From assembly GCF_954871325.1 (NCBI RefSeq), contig NC_088775.1, forward strand, positions 47,779,561 to 47,843,560: 64,000 bases of DNA, in the 5' to 3' direction. This DNA comes from Gordionus sp. m RMFG-2023. Taxonomy: Eukaryota; Nematomorpha; Gordioida; Chordodea; Parachordodidae. The notes beneath the pieces were generated by a model, which worked only from the letters and a program-made list of their open reading frames with translations, was not told where the DNA came from and did no database searches. The position numbers and the translations under genes are program-made. Below, piece by piece: positions 33,802-46,383 of the stretch (position 1 is its first letter; the number at the start of each line of letters is the position of its first letter).

Positions 33802-34510
33802 CAGGGTTGGGTATTTGACCGGTCAAATACGATTCAGTCAAATTCAAATATATGTTATGTAAATATTAACTTTATTTTGAATATAATAGAAAATGAATCT
33901 ATAATATTGATTTTTTAAATTCATTGTCATTCAATAACTAACGTTTAGCTCTCTTTAGCAGAGTCTTGTTCTGATTCTATTCAATATTATCATTTTCTTT
34001 AGTATTTTTTAATCCATCTTCCTGATGTCGAGATCTTCAATCGATTTCTATTTTCATAAGAATATTAACCTAAATCGACCTATTTTTTCTAAAGAAGAAG
34101 TAGAACTAGGAATGGTTAGTCTCTTAATGGACATGGTGGGCAATGTTTAAATCCATACTTGAGGTCGGAATTTATTGTTTCTTTGAAAAATACTGCTTTC
34201 CACATAATTTACTATTAAACATGCCTTTTTTGCTTCTGAAATTAATTATATAATTTTATTTTGGTCATCACCACCTTGTAAAATGGCTAATTCTTGAATT
34301 ATATCACATACTTCATTGAATTTACTACTAGTGAGTTGCTCCTCTTGATATTGAGGACCCAAAAAAATAAGTAACATTGTGATCATATGTATTAATATCG
34401 TTTTTCCCTTTTTTAAACATATTTTTAATTTTTTTAGAGTATTTGACCAGGTCAAATATTCCCCCGGTCAATTGAATTTGACCGGTCAATTGACCGACTT
34501 GCCAACCCTG
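33802..34510. mobile_element. hAT element, family 5, 709 bp, non-autonomous
   Basis: The ends CAGGGTTGG / CCAACCCTG are flanked by an 8-bp duplication TATGCATT (33794-33801 and 34511-34518). Palindromic TTTGACCGGTCAAA-type motifs lie just inside both ends. The interior contains only a short minus-strand frame (34246-34455) without a clear transposase motif. Confidence 0.88.
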
Positions 34511-34518
34511 TATGCATT

Positions 34519-35231
34519 TAATATTTTCTTAGATTACAATCCAATAGTATTTTAGAAATTTTTTTTTACAGTTTTAACTTATATTGTTTACTTTCTCCTA
34601 ACTAGAAGGTAGTAGGCTTTAAATATGCTAATAGCTCAACTCAAGGAATTTTTTTAATTAGCTGAAATCTATTTAAAATGAGGAAGATAACTGAAGGAGT
34701 AGGAAGGATTAAAGGAAACAGATATGGGTTAGGGTTAATATTAAAAATGGTTTTTAATAAAATTTAATCCTTTTTTATTCATTATTACCTGTCAAATCTA
34801 ACAAGTCATAATAAACTTATAGAAATTTAAATAAATTCTCTCTTAAGTTGGCCTGAATCTTTATATAGATATCATAAATTAAACATATTAGCCAATATAT
34901 AAGTTTTTTATATAACAGAGACTGCTGATGTACCATTTGCATGGCCCGGATTTTTTAAAAATATTTTTAATTTTTATTGCTAATGGCGATTTAAAATATT
35001 TGATATTATAATATACGGCTTGGACCGGCTATTTTTTAAAAAAATCTTTTCAGGCCCGGCCCGGTTACATTTAAAAAAGTTAAAATACGGTTAGGTCCGT
35101 AAGTCTCTGTTAATGATATTAAAAAAAAATAATTAAAAAGAAAAAACTAACAATTATTTATTATATTATTTGAGTTTTTTTACCAAAAATTTTAATTATT
35201 AATGACAATAATTTATTATAAATGAATGAAG
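34519..35231. other. Intergenic/intronic; degenerate GGCCCGG repeat
   Basis: Between about 34940 and 35100, GGCCCGG-type blocks and T-runs (CATGGCCCGG, GGCCCGGCCCGG) suggest a decayed hAT-like MITE, but ends and target duplication could not be fixed. The rest, up to the RXR splice acceptor, shows nothing further. Confidence 0.35.
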
Positions 35232-35456
35232 GCTGGAACGAGCTGTTGATCGCGTCGTTTTCCCACCGGTCTATTCCCATTACAGAAGAAATTCAGCTTT
35301 CTAGTGGGGTTCATATCCACCGATCTGCGGCACACCAAGCTGGTGTTGGCGCCATCTTTGACCGCGTTCTAACCGAACTGGTAGCTAAGATGCGTGAAAT
35401 GAAGATCAACCGCACCGAGTTGGGATGTCTTCGGGCCATAATACTTTTCAATCCAG
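35232..35456 (+). CDS. RXR: RXR ligand-binding domain exon (helices 5-9)
   Basis: A 225-bp exon of a retinoid X receptor, on the plus strand. It encodes [15 protein letters not shown], then [18 protein letters not shown] and [14 protein letters not shown], typical RXR helices 5-9. Acceptor AG is at 35230-35231 and donor GT at 35457-35458; both junctions are phase 1. Residues that line the human RXR-alpha pocket in this segment (F313 and R316 of the F-S-H-R motif) are kept. The preceding exon in protein order (55220-55346) is on the OTHER strand and ends in phase 1 with the G needed to complete GGC. So this exon fits that one perfectly although the strands oppose. RXR pairs with the ecdysone receptor in arthropods and acts in the nucleus. 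Confidence 0.95.
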
Positions 35457-36419
35457 GTACCGTGCACTTTTCATGCAACATATATATGTATTGTTTTAAT
35501 TTTTGAATTGAAGTGCTTTAAATATATCGCATTTTTTTAAATGTTAAGATACTTTATTGTTCAGCTGCTAATATTTTCGAATTATATTTTAAAATAACTG
35601 AAATTTAATCTATATTAAAAAAAATTACTTAGGACTTACCTTTAATCGACTATGACACAATGTAGTAAATTTTAGTTACATCCAAAAAATTATAAGATAT
35701 TTTTTATCAAGCATATAATATTTAACTCCACTAAGAAGCACGACTTTTCTAATTTTCTTTTATCCCAATAGTTATTTCTGCCAATTGTCCCTAGGCTCCT
35801 TAGGCTATTATTTTTCTAAGATTTTAGTTAAAAAATTTAATGAGGATCATTCCTCTTTTAAAATATACAATCAACTCAATTCGCTGTGTTTCGAGGCAAC
35901 TATCTTAGTTTCCTCGGATCTCAATGATAACCATTTTTGCCCCCCCCCCCCATGTTTTTTTTAAAGAATTTTTGTCTTTTTTAAATTGTTTGCTTGATTT
36001 TTTTAAAAATTTGTTATTTTAATATATTTATTTATCATGCTATTTTTTATATAAATAAAGAAAGAGATCATAAACAGAAAAGAAAAAAAAAGAAGGAAAT
36101 ACTAATTGTATACATTTAAATTTATTGAATTGTATAAAAGTGGTGTTTAAAATTAATCGACCTAACCCTTATGAAATATTTGATATGTGGTTATAAAACA
36201 ATAATAAATGTTATTTTTTAAATAATCTTATAAAGACGAATATATATATTTGCGACATTTATGGGGCTTGAATTACCACAGTTCAAGATTATATTTTGCA
36301 TATAATTTTTTAAAACTTAAAAAACATCAAGAATATCTTGTAGCATGGCTCCAATTCTAAGGCCGCAAATTACCCTAATTTCTAACCCATAATGTTTTTA
36401 ATATAAAATAAATCATTAG

Positions 36420-36718
36420 ACGCCAAAAGCCTCAAAAACGTGAACCAGGTAGAACAGCTGAGAGAACGGGTTTACGCCACATTGGAAGAATATTGCAAAC
36501 AGACATACCCGGATGAACCAGGCCGGTTCGCTAAGCTATTACTCAGGCTTCCCTCTCTTCGCAGCATAGGGCTCAAATGTCTCGAGCATCTTTTCTTTTT
36601 CAAACTCATTGGTGATACGCCTATAGACACATTTCTCACTCAATTACTCGAGGCCCCATCCATATTTCCTAACACTCCCTCTCCGCCCTTGGTCTCCCAT
36701 ACAACAGCTGAACTATAG
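36420..36718 (+). CDS. RXR: RXR terminal exon (helices 10-12, AF-2, stop)
   Basis: The last coding exon of RXR. It starts after AG at 36418-36419 in phase 1, completing GAC (Asp) with the G left by the preceding exon 963 bp upstream. It encodes [18 protein letters not shown], then [18 protein letters not shown] and [20 protein letters not shown], the dimerisation helix 10, followed by [11 protein letters not shown] and a 14-16 residue tail ending at a TAG stop. The cysteine and histidine of G-L-K-C-L-E-H that face the ligand in human RXR-alpha are kept. The AF-2 helix reads FLTQLLEAP where vertebrate RXR reads FLMEMLEAP, so the usual charge-clamp glutamate is glutamine. The 3' UTR follows in A+T-rich sequence; no clear poly(A) signal was chosen. 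Confidence 0.95.
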
Positions 36719-39700
36719 TGACTCATTTTTTAAAAACCTCGGCATTCGGAGCTTCTTATGAACTAGGATCGACCTCACCTAGTTAAATACACATTTAGTC
36801 TCCCCTTTTAGCTCTCATAATAGACAATTTGGCTTGTAATTTTTTTTTTATCTGAGAATAGAAACTAGATTTATGCTTTTTTAAATTTATCTATATCTTT
36901 TGTATTATTTAAGATATATATATATATATTAATTAGGTGATTTAAAATAATTGATTAAATTTTTAAGAAAATAGTATATTTTTAATTTTTTTTAATGTTG
37001 TTTTTATATTGTTATGATATATTATAATTTATAAATGAACTAATTTCTCATGAAATGATTTTTTAAATTCATTTGCTTAAATGTTTTTAAAATATTTTAT
37101 GAATAACATAATTAAAAATTTAGGTATATATTATACAATTTATTAAAATTAAATTATAAATCGTTATTTTATGGGTTAAAATAATTAAGAGATATCTGAT
37201 TTTTTAAAATAAATATGTATGGAATATTATGCAAAAAAATGAATACCTTAATATTAACCATTTTATATATTTTTTAATTTATAATTACATAACCTCCCTG
37301 GTCTATTGACATACTTTAAGTGAATTGACTATTCTTTATTTTCAATTATTCTTTATTTTTAAACTTATTATTAATATCGACGAATTCTCATAAATGGTAA
37401 CTTGGAATGATTATATTACGAACAAGTTTTTTTATATCATAGATTAGTTTCTTTTATCTTTGCTAAAATACTGTTCATGCCACAAAACTTCAGCCTTACG
37501 ATTAACTAATGATAAATGAATTCAGGATATATAATATGATCTTCCCTATTTCTTTATTACAAAATTATATTATTTACCGGTCCGAGTATAACAACTTGAT
37601 ATATAATACCATTAGATTATTTTTTATCGTTCATGTTACACGCCAATGTTATGTGAAGAGGATATAACTAAAGAAATGAAAGGTTTTCTAGTTATTATTT
37701 TTCTTTTTACTCTCTTTTATACACCTTATTACTAGCTATTTTTATAAAACTCAATATTTATTTATTACTATCTGATGATTATTGATATGTGATATTTTCG
37801 ATGAGCAAAAATTAATTTAAGACTGTTAACATAATAAAAAAAAAATTTTGTAATTAAAATGCATAAGATTCAATTTATTTTGAATTTTGCAAACAATAAT
37901 ACTGGGTTTTAACCTATTTATATTTGAACTCAATGATTAATTTTTAGATTTATTAAGTATTTATTATATTGTTGAGGAGATATTTTTATCAAAAATATGT
38001 TAAACGTTTTATATGATCTAACTTCTCTTCTAAACTTTTGTGCACATCCAAACAATTTTTTATTTTGTTATTTGAAATATATTTTTTATTTCTTTATACA
38101 AAATGTTTTTTGATATACTTTTTATATTGAAAAATAAATTATATTTTATATAAATATATTTTTAACAAATTCAAATATTATTTAATTGTTGACAATAAAT
38201 TGATAAAATTGCATTTTTGTAAATTTATCTCTAATACTTTACCATATCACAAAATAATTAGGAAAATAATTTAGAAGATATAAAAATGAAACAACCACTA
38301 AATTTTTTTTTGTTAAGTAATTCATTAAATGAAATGGTAGAAATAGTAAAACTTACACAAACATTGATAAATCTTAAATATATTGTAAAAGTTAATTAAT
38401 TTTTGTTTCTCTAATTTCAAATACTGCATTTTATCGTTGCTAGATTCAAGGGTGTTAAAATCTGTGAGATTTTCAACTCCATTAAATTTTTACTGACCAT
38501 CCTGAGATGACGTCTCTATAGTTTTTTGATGCGGGTTATTTGACTCAAAGAATCATTCTCATTTTAAAAAAAACGGGGGGAAGTTTTAATTTTAGATTAT
38601 TTGCCTCAAGTCTATCCAATATGAAAGATATTAATGAGGGCACATTTATATATAAGAAGGCTTATTTATGATTTATTATTTGGATGGTATTTAATAGGGA
38701 TGTACAAATATTTTTTATCTGATCAGGCTGATTTTCCTCTTTTTTTAATATCAGTTATCGGGCGATATTATTAAATTTTTCGATCGATAAGATTACGTCT
38801 TAATTTATAAATTTTAAAGCATTGTTAATTTTTATGTAAAAATATGTTAAGAAATAATAAAGTAGATAATTTATTTTTATAATATGATTTAACTAAATAA
38901 ATAATTTTAAAAAAGTTGTAACAATTTACATTGATCATGATATAAATAGACTAGTTACTTTCTATAAGAGATAGGAAGACTTTTGGAACAAAAAAATAAT
39001 ACGATAATATTTATATTTTTTTTAGATTTATGAACTATAACTGAATAAATAAGTCTCAAAATTTAGCTTTGTATATTTTATATGATTTGTTTGTATGTTA
39101 TAAAAAATGTAGATGAGTATTTTTAAAAAATATTGAATGTATAGATTAGTGATATTGGATGGATAATTGGTCGATATTAAATAATTTTATGTCAACTTCT
39201 AAAAAGTGATATCGGTGCGATCCACATCTTGTTATTAAATTGGAATGTAAAGTTATGCAAGAAATTTTACGGGCCTGGTTAGTCCCAAATTTTGCAGTTT
39301 AACTCCCACGATAGACAGTCTGGAAATATATCTAATCCAATGCTAGATGTACTTTCATGAAAACCAATTTTATTTGATATGCATTAATTCAATTATCCGC
39401 CTTCATCCGGGTCCCATCGATTAGGTATTTTTGTTAAAAAATATTTTTATTTACCCAGGATTATTTTAATTTTGCTTTAAATATGAAATCCATGAAGTTG
39501 TCCGAACAATTGGAAGCACTAATTCTAAAATTTATGCCCATGTTTTTTGCTTTATTAGTGACTGCGAATACTTGAATCTAAGATACAAGATCCTTTTGTA
39601 TCTAGTACTCAGTATCTTTTGACATTTTTAATAAGATAATAGTATCTGTATTTAAGATCTTTATTCTGAAAAGAATCTTGTATCTTTTGTTTTAATATTT

Positions 39701-40800
39701 ATGTTTAATAAATTTAGATATCACGGATTATAACCTTTTCTATAATCAAAATTAGCTGGAAAATTTACAACTCTCATTAAGATAGATAAAAATTAACAAC
39801 ATCAAAACGAAATAAGTAAAGAATATATTTTATATATAAATTAAATGTAACTCAAAAGAATAAAATTACCAATTTTATATAATATTTTTTAATTTGTAGG
39901 ATTAACTCTCGTGGTAGTGCAGAGCAGACGGTAGTGACAGGATAAAAATAAGTTTCCCTGAATCAAATCCCAATCTTAAAATTTTAGATTAAATATAAGT
40001 CAAAAAGGATAATATACGGCTGAATTCAAACTTGTATAAACAACAAAATGATAAAGGGTTCAACAAACTCCTATTCAATTTTTGTTAAACATATTAGTAT
40101 ATTATTTTTATGATAATTTTATGTTACATCTAATTATATATTAATATTTTTTTAAATTAGAGTACCATTTAGACATTTACACCCAATATAAGTTGTATTT
40201 AAAAGAGCAAAGAAGAAAATCAGCAGTCTCTTAAAATAAAACCAATAAATACAAAATAAAATTGATATGGAGTAATGGGAAAATGTATAAAATTGTGGAA
40301 GGCTCAAATCTTCTGAAAAGATAAAAGAGATAACAGGTGGTAATCAGCTAAAATTCCCATGCATAATCAGATGGAATAGCCTATACTATAGTATGACTTC
40401 ACTGTTAAAATATAAATTACACTTTAATTTATTATTTGAAACAATTGATTGTCCCATTATTAATGAAGCGGATATTGTTTATATTGAGGAATATTGTTAA
40501 GACAAACGATAAGGGCAGAGTTCTATAGAATTAGTGTCCATCTAGTTGTGGTTAAAAGGGACAAGGTAAACTTAAAAATTTAAGTTGCAATATTGTCCAT
40601 CTTTATTAAAAGTTGTACAAGATGGTATGGGCAAAATATTTGGGAAAATTTTAATTATTATCACATCTATATCTTAAGAACTTCTGAATTGTCGGATGAT
40701 AAAAAAGATACTTTTATATTATTAAAAGAAGCCCTAAATGTAGCACCAGTAGTATATAATTGTTATAACCTTGTATATTTTTTTTATTGGGATTATTGAT
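36719..40800. other. Gene-poor stretch after RXR stop codon
   Basis: About 4 kb of A+T-rich DNA including the likely RXR 3' UTR at its start. I see no coding exon. At about 38694-39230 a region framed by AGGGATGTACAAAT and the inverted-looking GCGATCCACATC may be a decayed hAT MITE. At about 39550-39690 several TATCTTnTATCT blocks resemble the subterminal repeats of the hAT at 51.1-54.06 kb. A 68-residue frame at 40593-40799 has no recognisable domain. Confidence 0.45.
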
Positions 40801-41707
40801 TTAATTTTAAAAAGTTATTGAAAATATGAAATAATATTTTTTTTTTGTGTTGTAAAAATAATAAAAAAATAATCAATATTCGATTTTATTATTATATAAA
40901 GAAAATTATAAATATTCGTTTTGTTTTAAAAAATATACAATAAAAATTATTGTGTGTGTTAATTTACCTCATTATCAGTTTTTAAGTTATCTCAGTTTAG
41001 CAGTCGCAACAATTTGTTAGTTTTTACTTCAGTATCTTTTTAATTTAGCTCAGTTTAGCAGTCGCAATAATTTGGTGCCGTTTTTTTTAAAAAAAAATAA
41101 AATGAAAGATACCTACAAAGTTATTCGGCATAAAGCAAGTATTAATCACTATACGTAAATTACAATAAAGTAAAAATTTAAAGGTAAAGGTAAAATATAT
41201 TTTTAATTATATTTTAAAATGTATTTTTGTATAACTGTAATTATGACCATAATCACTCTTATATATTTGTTATCGTTAACTAAAGTAAAAATATTTTTAA
41301 TAAAGGTTTTAATTAATTTTTTATAATTTTATCTGTTCAAAAATCATAGATTATTATATAAAAATTGAAATATAAAAATTATATAAAACCAATTACGAAG
41401 GACACTAATAAAATATATAAAAATAACCATGTTTAATCGTAAACAAATATAAAAACGTTTAAATATGTAGAATGTAGTAATTTTTATGTAATTGTAATTG
41501 TACTAATGGGATTAACCTATGTATGGAGAAGAAATAAATCAAAGAATATATTAAAGAAAAAAGTTATAATGAATGAAAAAATTGATGAAAGGGAAAAAAT
41601 TATTGATGATATATCTAAATTTAAAGATGAAATAATGGAAAGGAAATATCATTAGCGATATTATAAAAGAAATTAATATCGTTAGAGATACTGTAGAAGA
41701 AAATAAA

Positions 41708-42337
41708 TTTGAAAAATTAATGTTGTAAATAGATAAAATTAAAAGAAAAATAGAAGAAGAAAAAAATAAAGGGATCGGAAAAAGTAAAATGGAAATAGAA
41801 AATTTTAAAATAGAAGAAAGGGGAATTAAAGAAACAATAATATATGAATTAGAAAAATTAAAATTAGAAATAGTAAGAAATGAAAAAGAAAAGGAAAAAA
41901 TAAAAAAAAGGAAATTGAGGGAATAAGGAAGATAGTGAACGTGAAAAAAGGGAAGAAATAGAAAATAAAAAGAAAGAAGAAATGGAAAAAGTTGAGGTAA
42001 AAAAAAATGGAGAAGAAAATTTTTAAATTGGAAGTAGAAAAAATGAGAATAAAAATAAAAGAAATAGAGGAACAAATTAAAAAGAAGAAAAATGAATCTG
42101 AACATTTTATGAAGATAATAAAAGAGAGAATATTTATCATAAAGAAGATGGCAGGAATCGACAGATAATAAGGGGGCCAAATGGACATGTTTTATTTGCG
42201 GAAAATATGGACATATAAGCCGAGATTGTAACGAAAGAATTGTGCAGAAAACTCTACCAATTGTTTGTGGAAATATGGTCACAATGCCGAAAAAATGTTG
42301 TCAACTTTTAAAATACAGGAAAACGAACGAAGGGTAA
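41708..42337 (+). repeat. 630-bp direct duplication in fossil C gag
   Basis: The segment from TTTGAAAAATTAATGTTG to the end of the first zinc-knuckle region is repeated directly after itself from 42338, with only minor changes. The second copy received the hAT insertion at 42654-46208 and resumes at 46209. The first copy preserves the uninserted target TTTTTAAA at 42020-42027. Confidence 0.88.
42180..42335 (+). pseudogene. Fossil C gag zinc knuckle (first copy)
   Basis: The sequence encodes CFICGKYGHISRDC, a CCHC nucleocapsid knuckle. The identical segment recurs at about 46380-46440 in the second copy of the duplication. Fossil. Confidence 0.75.
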
Positions 42338-43084
42338 TTTGAAAAATTAATGTTGTAAATAGATAAAATTAAAAGAAAAATAGAAGAAGAAAAAAATAAA
42401 GGGATCGGAAAAAGTAAAATGGAAATAAAAAATAATGAAATAGAAAATTTTAAAATAGAAGAAAGGGGAATTAAAGAAGGAAAATTAAAATTAGAAATAG
42501 TAAGAAATGAAAAAGAAAAGGAAAAAATAAAAAAAAGGAAATTGAGGGAATAAGGAAGATAGTAAACGTGAAAAAAGGGAAGAAATAGAAAATAAAAAGA
42601 AAGAAGAAATGGAAAAAGTTGAGGTAAAAAAAATGGAGAAGAAAATTTTTAAACAGAGTTGTTAAACGCTATTTTTAAAAGTAGCGCGCTACCGCTATAG
42701 CTATTTTTCAAAAAAAGTAGCGCGCTATTAGCTACAAAGTAGCTTTAGCTACTTTTAAGCTACTTTTTATAAAAAAATTTTTAGAAACAAATTTTTTTTG
42801 CTTATAATGTAAATGTATAATAAATAATATATAAAAATCAACATTTATAAATATAAAAATTAGTTAGTTTAGATTATAAAAAATTAAGCAATATAAATAA
42901 ATATTTATTTTAATTTGTTGCATTTTAATAATAATATCATTTCAATATTATCATCCCCAAGTCTAGAGCGACGATCAGAAAGTATAAGCTTTACTTTGCT
43001 AAATAATCTCTCGACACTAGCACTTGAGGGCAAGGAAGCTCTAAAAATATTTAATCAGATCAATTTATAAATATAAATAAGTTT

Positions 43085-43327
43085 TTACCTTCTGTTATGT
43101 GTCCAACTATCTGCCGGTGTACATACATAAGATATATCTGATAACTCTACTATTAGAACATCTTTCATCACTTTGAAGTTGTCGGCTATTTTATTCATAA
43201 GTGTCTGGCGACATAAAACTGTTGTGCCAGGGGATAAAGTTTTAATCATCATAGTAAATGATGGATTATCAACCAAAAATGGCTGAACTGTGTCAATAAT
43301 AAAATCAACAATTACTTTATCAGCCAA
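43085..43327 (-). pseudogene. hAT-1b transposase N-terminal catalytic part
   Basis: An 80-residue frame almost identical to that at 20489-20734: VDNPSFTMMIKTLSPG, then CRQTLMNKIADNF and CTPADSWT. One residue differs in the catalytic block and a short deletion follows the initial VIVDFIIDTVQP. Non-functional remnant. Confidence 0.85.
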
Positions 43328-44042
43328 TTTTTGTGAAATATTGGCATGTTTATTATCAGTTAATTTGGTTTGGATAGTATTTGTCTTTTTGAATGAAGAT
43401 TCTCTTATACCAAAATTTTTTATATGTTTTTCTATTTCCTTTTAGCAATTGGCGTGAACAGTCTAATAAAATAAATAATATTATAATGTAAAAATAACAA
43501 TTTACCTTTAGGTATTTCTTCAGGTTATAGCTAGGGATGTAAGACAGGGGAAATTTCCCATATTTCCCCTATAGTTTCCCCAATTTTTATAATAGGTTTT
43601 TTTGCCTAAATCAACATGATTTTTATAATATTAACAGTTTCCCAATTTTGAAAATGATCTTATGATAATATAAATACGATTTTTATTAGATTTTATAAAA
43701 TCATTTTTTCCTCGTGGTTCATATCATAAATTATAATTGTGTTTTGTTTTTGAATTATGTCAATTTCCCTATTTACATTTGCAAAATTTTATAAGATACT
43801 TGTTAAAATTAAATAGCTAGTCTGAAAAGTATAATTATATTATAAATAAATACCAATGAAATTTATAAATAATATATGAAATTTTAAGTTATGTTAATAG
43901 AGAATATTTATAGTAATTTATTTCACAGTTTTAAATTTAGTTGAAAATTTTTAGTATTAATTAATGTATTTACAGTCATCTTGACAGTGAGTTTAAGAGG
44001 ATTGAACATATAATCAATGAAAAATTAAGCAAAAGTAAAAAT

Positions 44043-44375
44043 TTGACTCTAATTAGTGATGGATGGACAAATATAAGAGGGGAATCCATTATCAACTTTA
44101 TTCTAGCAACCCCCTGTTCAATTTTTTATAAATCGATTCACACAGGATCTAACATGCACACAGGTGAATATATATCAAACAAATTTATTAAAGTAATTGA
44201 AGAAGTAGGAATTTTAAAAATCAACACCATAATAACTGACAATGCAAGTAATATGAAAAAAGCATGGGCCCTTGTAAAACTGAAATACCCAACTATTGAA
44301 TGCATTGGATGTGCCGCTCATGGATTAAATCTACTTGTAAAGGACATAGCAAGATATTATCCATTCAAATTTTAG
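44043..44375 (+). pseudogene. hAT-2 transposase catalytic core, first part (DUF659)
   Basis: A 110-residue frame with LTLISDGWTNIRGESIINFI, then INTIITDNASNMKKAW and CIGCAAHGLNLLVKDIA. These are the hallmark blocks of DUF659-containing hAT transposases: the D of SDGWTN and the D of TDN are two catalytic acidic residues, and the C-x2-H motif is the characteristic insertion-domain boundary. A stop codon separates it from the downstream part, and no methionine start with the finger is present. Confidence 0.88.
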
Positions 44376-44502
44376 TCACAAAAGCTAAAAATATTTAAAA
44401 TCTAACAATATTCTTTTATCAACGTTAAAAGAAAAACAACTCCTAAGAAATAATAATAAAATTGTTTCCCTAAAGTCAACTCGTTGGGCAGGTATAGTTT
44501 TA

Positions 44503-45398
44503 ATGATAAATAGCTTGTTAAAAAATAAAGATATTTTACAGGAAATGGCTATTCTTGATATATTTACTGATCGAGATAAGAGACTTATTCTTCTTGATAA
44601 CGATGGGTTTTTAAATGATCTAATGCAACTATATAATTTTATTAAAGTCATATTTACGCAAATAGAGATAGTGGAAGGAGATAAAGCCAATTTATCTGAT
44701 GTCCCTCAAGCGTTTATTCATATTAGGGAGACATTTAACGCTTATAAAACAATATCAAATATATTGTCGCAGAGCGAGATTTTAGAAATAGAGCAGTTTA
44801 TCAAAAGCGGAAAAATTTTTTGTTGTCGGGACATTCATTATGCTGCTCATATATTTGACCCTAGGTTTTGTGGATTTAATTTAAGAGACAATGAAATTGC
44901 AAAGGGGTTGGATATTATTAACCGATTTTCTGGATATCTAGATTTAGATATTGCAAGAGTAATAGTAACCTATACAAATATCGTGCAAGGGAAGATTTTT
45001 TTAATATAGCAAGTCTTTGGCAAGGCGCATCATTTACAGATCCAGTGAGTTGGTGGAAAGGTTAAATACTTTTATATTTCTGTAAACAATAACTTAACTC
45101 TTTTTCTAATCTTAAAATTGTGTTATTCAATATTTTATTAGGTCTATGTTGCAATCAATACATATCGACCCTAGCCATACAAATTTTATCAATACCATCA
45201 ACAAGTGCAGCATCCGAAAGAATATGGTCCTCCTTTGGAAATATTCATTCTAAATCTAGAAATAGATTAAAAAATGACAAAGTTCGCAAATTAGTTTATA
45301 TAAGAGCCAATCTACATTTTATGGAAAAGGAAATTTCAGAAAATGACAAATTGCTGGATTCCAGAATTTCAAGCTCTGATCTGGAATCATTTTCATAA
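44503..45398 (+). pseudogene. hAT-2 transposase insertion and dimerisation parts
   Basis: The first stretch (44503-45009) covers the helical insertion domain with LMQLYNFIKVIFTQIE and HIFDPRFCGFNL. The second (45120-45398) holds IPSTSAASERIWSSFGNIHS and KSRNRLKNDKVRKLVYI, the C-terminal hAT dimerisation domain. A gap of about 110 bp containing GTTAAATAC ... TTTATTAG may be an intron. The third catalytic acidic residue, normally just before the dimerisation block, is not visible. Confidence 0.8.
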
Positions 45399-46383
45399 AC
45401 GAAGATAATTAACTATTCAAAATTAATTGTTTAAATATTATTTAGTCTATATATAATATTTCAAATAAAACATGTAAAGTAATTGCAAATTAGTTGAAAA
45501 TAATTTATATTTGTTTAATTATAATGTTTATAATCTATATATTTTCAATAAAACATAAAAAAAAATCAATATTGACCTGTAAAGTATTATAAAAAAGATA
45601 GTTTCCCATTTTTTCCCGTTATTTCCCTATATTCTCATTATTTCCCGTTTTTTCCCCAAATTTCCCGGGAAATTTCCCCGAAATATAGTTTCCCGGGAAA
45701 TTTACATCCCTAGTTATAGCTACTCGATTGATTTGATGATATATTTTTTTTAAATTTTAAGCACAGGAAATTGAATCCAGATTTTGTTTTAATATTTATT
45801 TTAAAAATTTTTCAAATCTAGGGAATGGGAAATCGTTATTAGAGCTATTAAGTACATTTTCTTCCATTGAATCTTCCATGTCTGAATCACTTTCAAGGAT
45901 TTGGATATCCATGGGCGATGCCATTTTAGATTATTAACACAGATTGAAAATATAAATTAAAAATTGAAAATATATTTAAATTTCAAAATTAAATAATAAA
46001 TTATAAAAATTATAATTAATTATGATATTATATTTAAATTTTCATGTTTATACTTACATTCATTATATTTTTTAAAAGTAGCGAAGTAGCGCGCTACTTA
46101 GCTACTTTTAAAAAAAGTAGCGCGCTAAAAAATTAAATAATTTTAAAAAAAGTAGCGGCTATTAGCTATAGCTACCAAAAAAGATAGCGCGCTACTTTAA
46201 CAACTCTGTTTTTAAATTGGAAGTAGAAAAAATGAGAATAAAAATAAAAGAAATAGAGGAACAAATTAAAAAGAAGAAAAATGAATCTGAACATTTTATG
46301 AAGATAATAAAAGAGAGAATATTTATCATAAAGAAGATGGCAGGAATCGACAGATAATAAGGGGGCCAAATGGACATGTTTTA

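Larger units (their letters stand above)
43532..45712 (+). mobile_element. hAT element, family 2 (DUF659 type), nested
   Basis: The ends TAGGGATGTAA / TTTACATCCCTA are flanked by an 8-bp duplication GTTATAGC (43524-43531 and 45713-45720) that lies within hAT-1b. Subterminal GGGAAATTTCCC-type palindromes occur at both ends. The plus strand encodes a hAT transposase lacking its N-terminal finger, so the copy is internally shortened. It inserted opposite in orientation to hAT-1b and is the youngest of three nested insertions. Confidence 0.93.
42654..46208 (-). mobile_element. hAT element, family 1, copy b (with nested hAT)
   Basis: The same ends as the 19784-21407 element (CAGAGTTGTTAAA / TTTAACAACTCTG), TAGCGCGCTA palindromes near both ends, and an 8-bp duplication TTTTTAAA (42646-42653 and 46209-46216). 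Its transposase remains are the N-terminal catalytic fragment at 43085-43327 and the first part of the BED-finger exon at about 45730-45925. It has lost about 245 bp that copy a retains near the C-terminal end. Its own interior carries the unrelated hAT at 43532-45712. The sequence is otherwise very close to copy a, so both insertions are recent relative to the divergence of most elements here. Confidence 0.93.

Noticed and set aside
38694-39230. A MITE delimited by AGGGATGTACAAAT and GCGATCCACATC
   Set aside because: The two ends match poorly when inverted and no duplication flanks them.
41551-42282. A 243-residue minus-strand reading frame rich in F, L, I and S that looks like a membrane protein
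   Set aside because: It is the antisense of the lysine/glutamate-rich gag region of fossil C; the same sequence on the plus strand has zinc knuckles. Antisense of A/G-rich DNA always looks hydrophobic.
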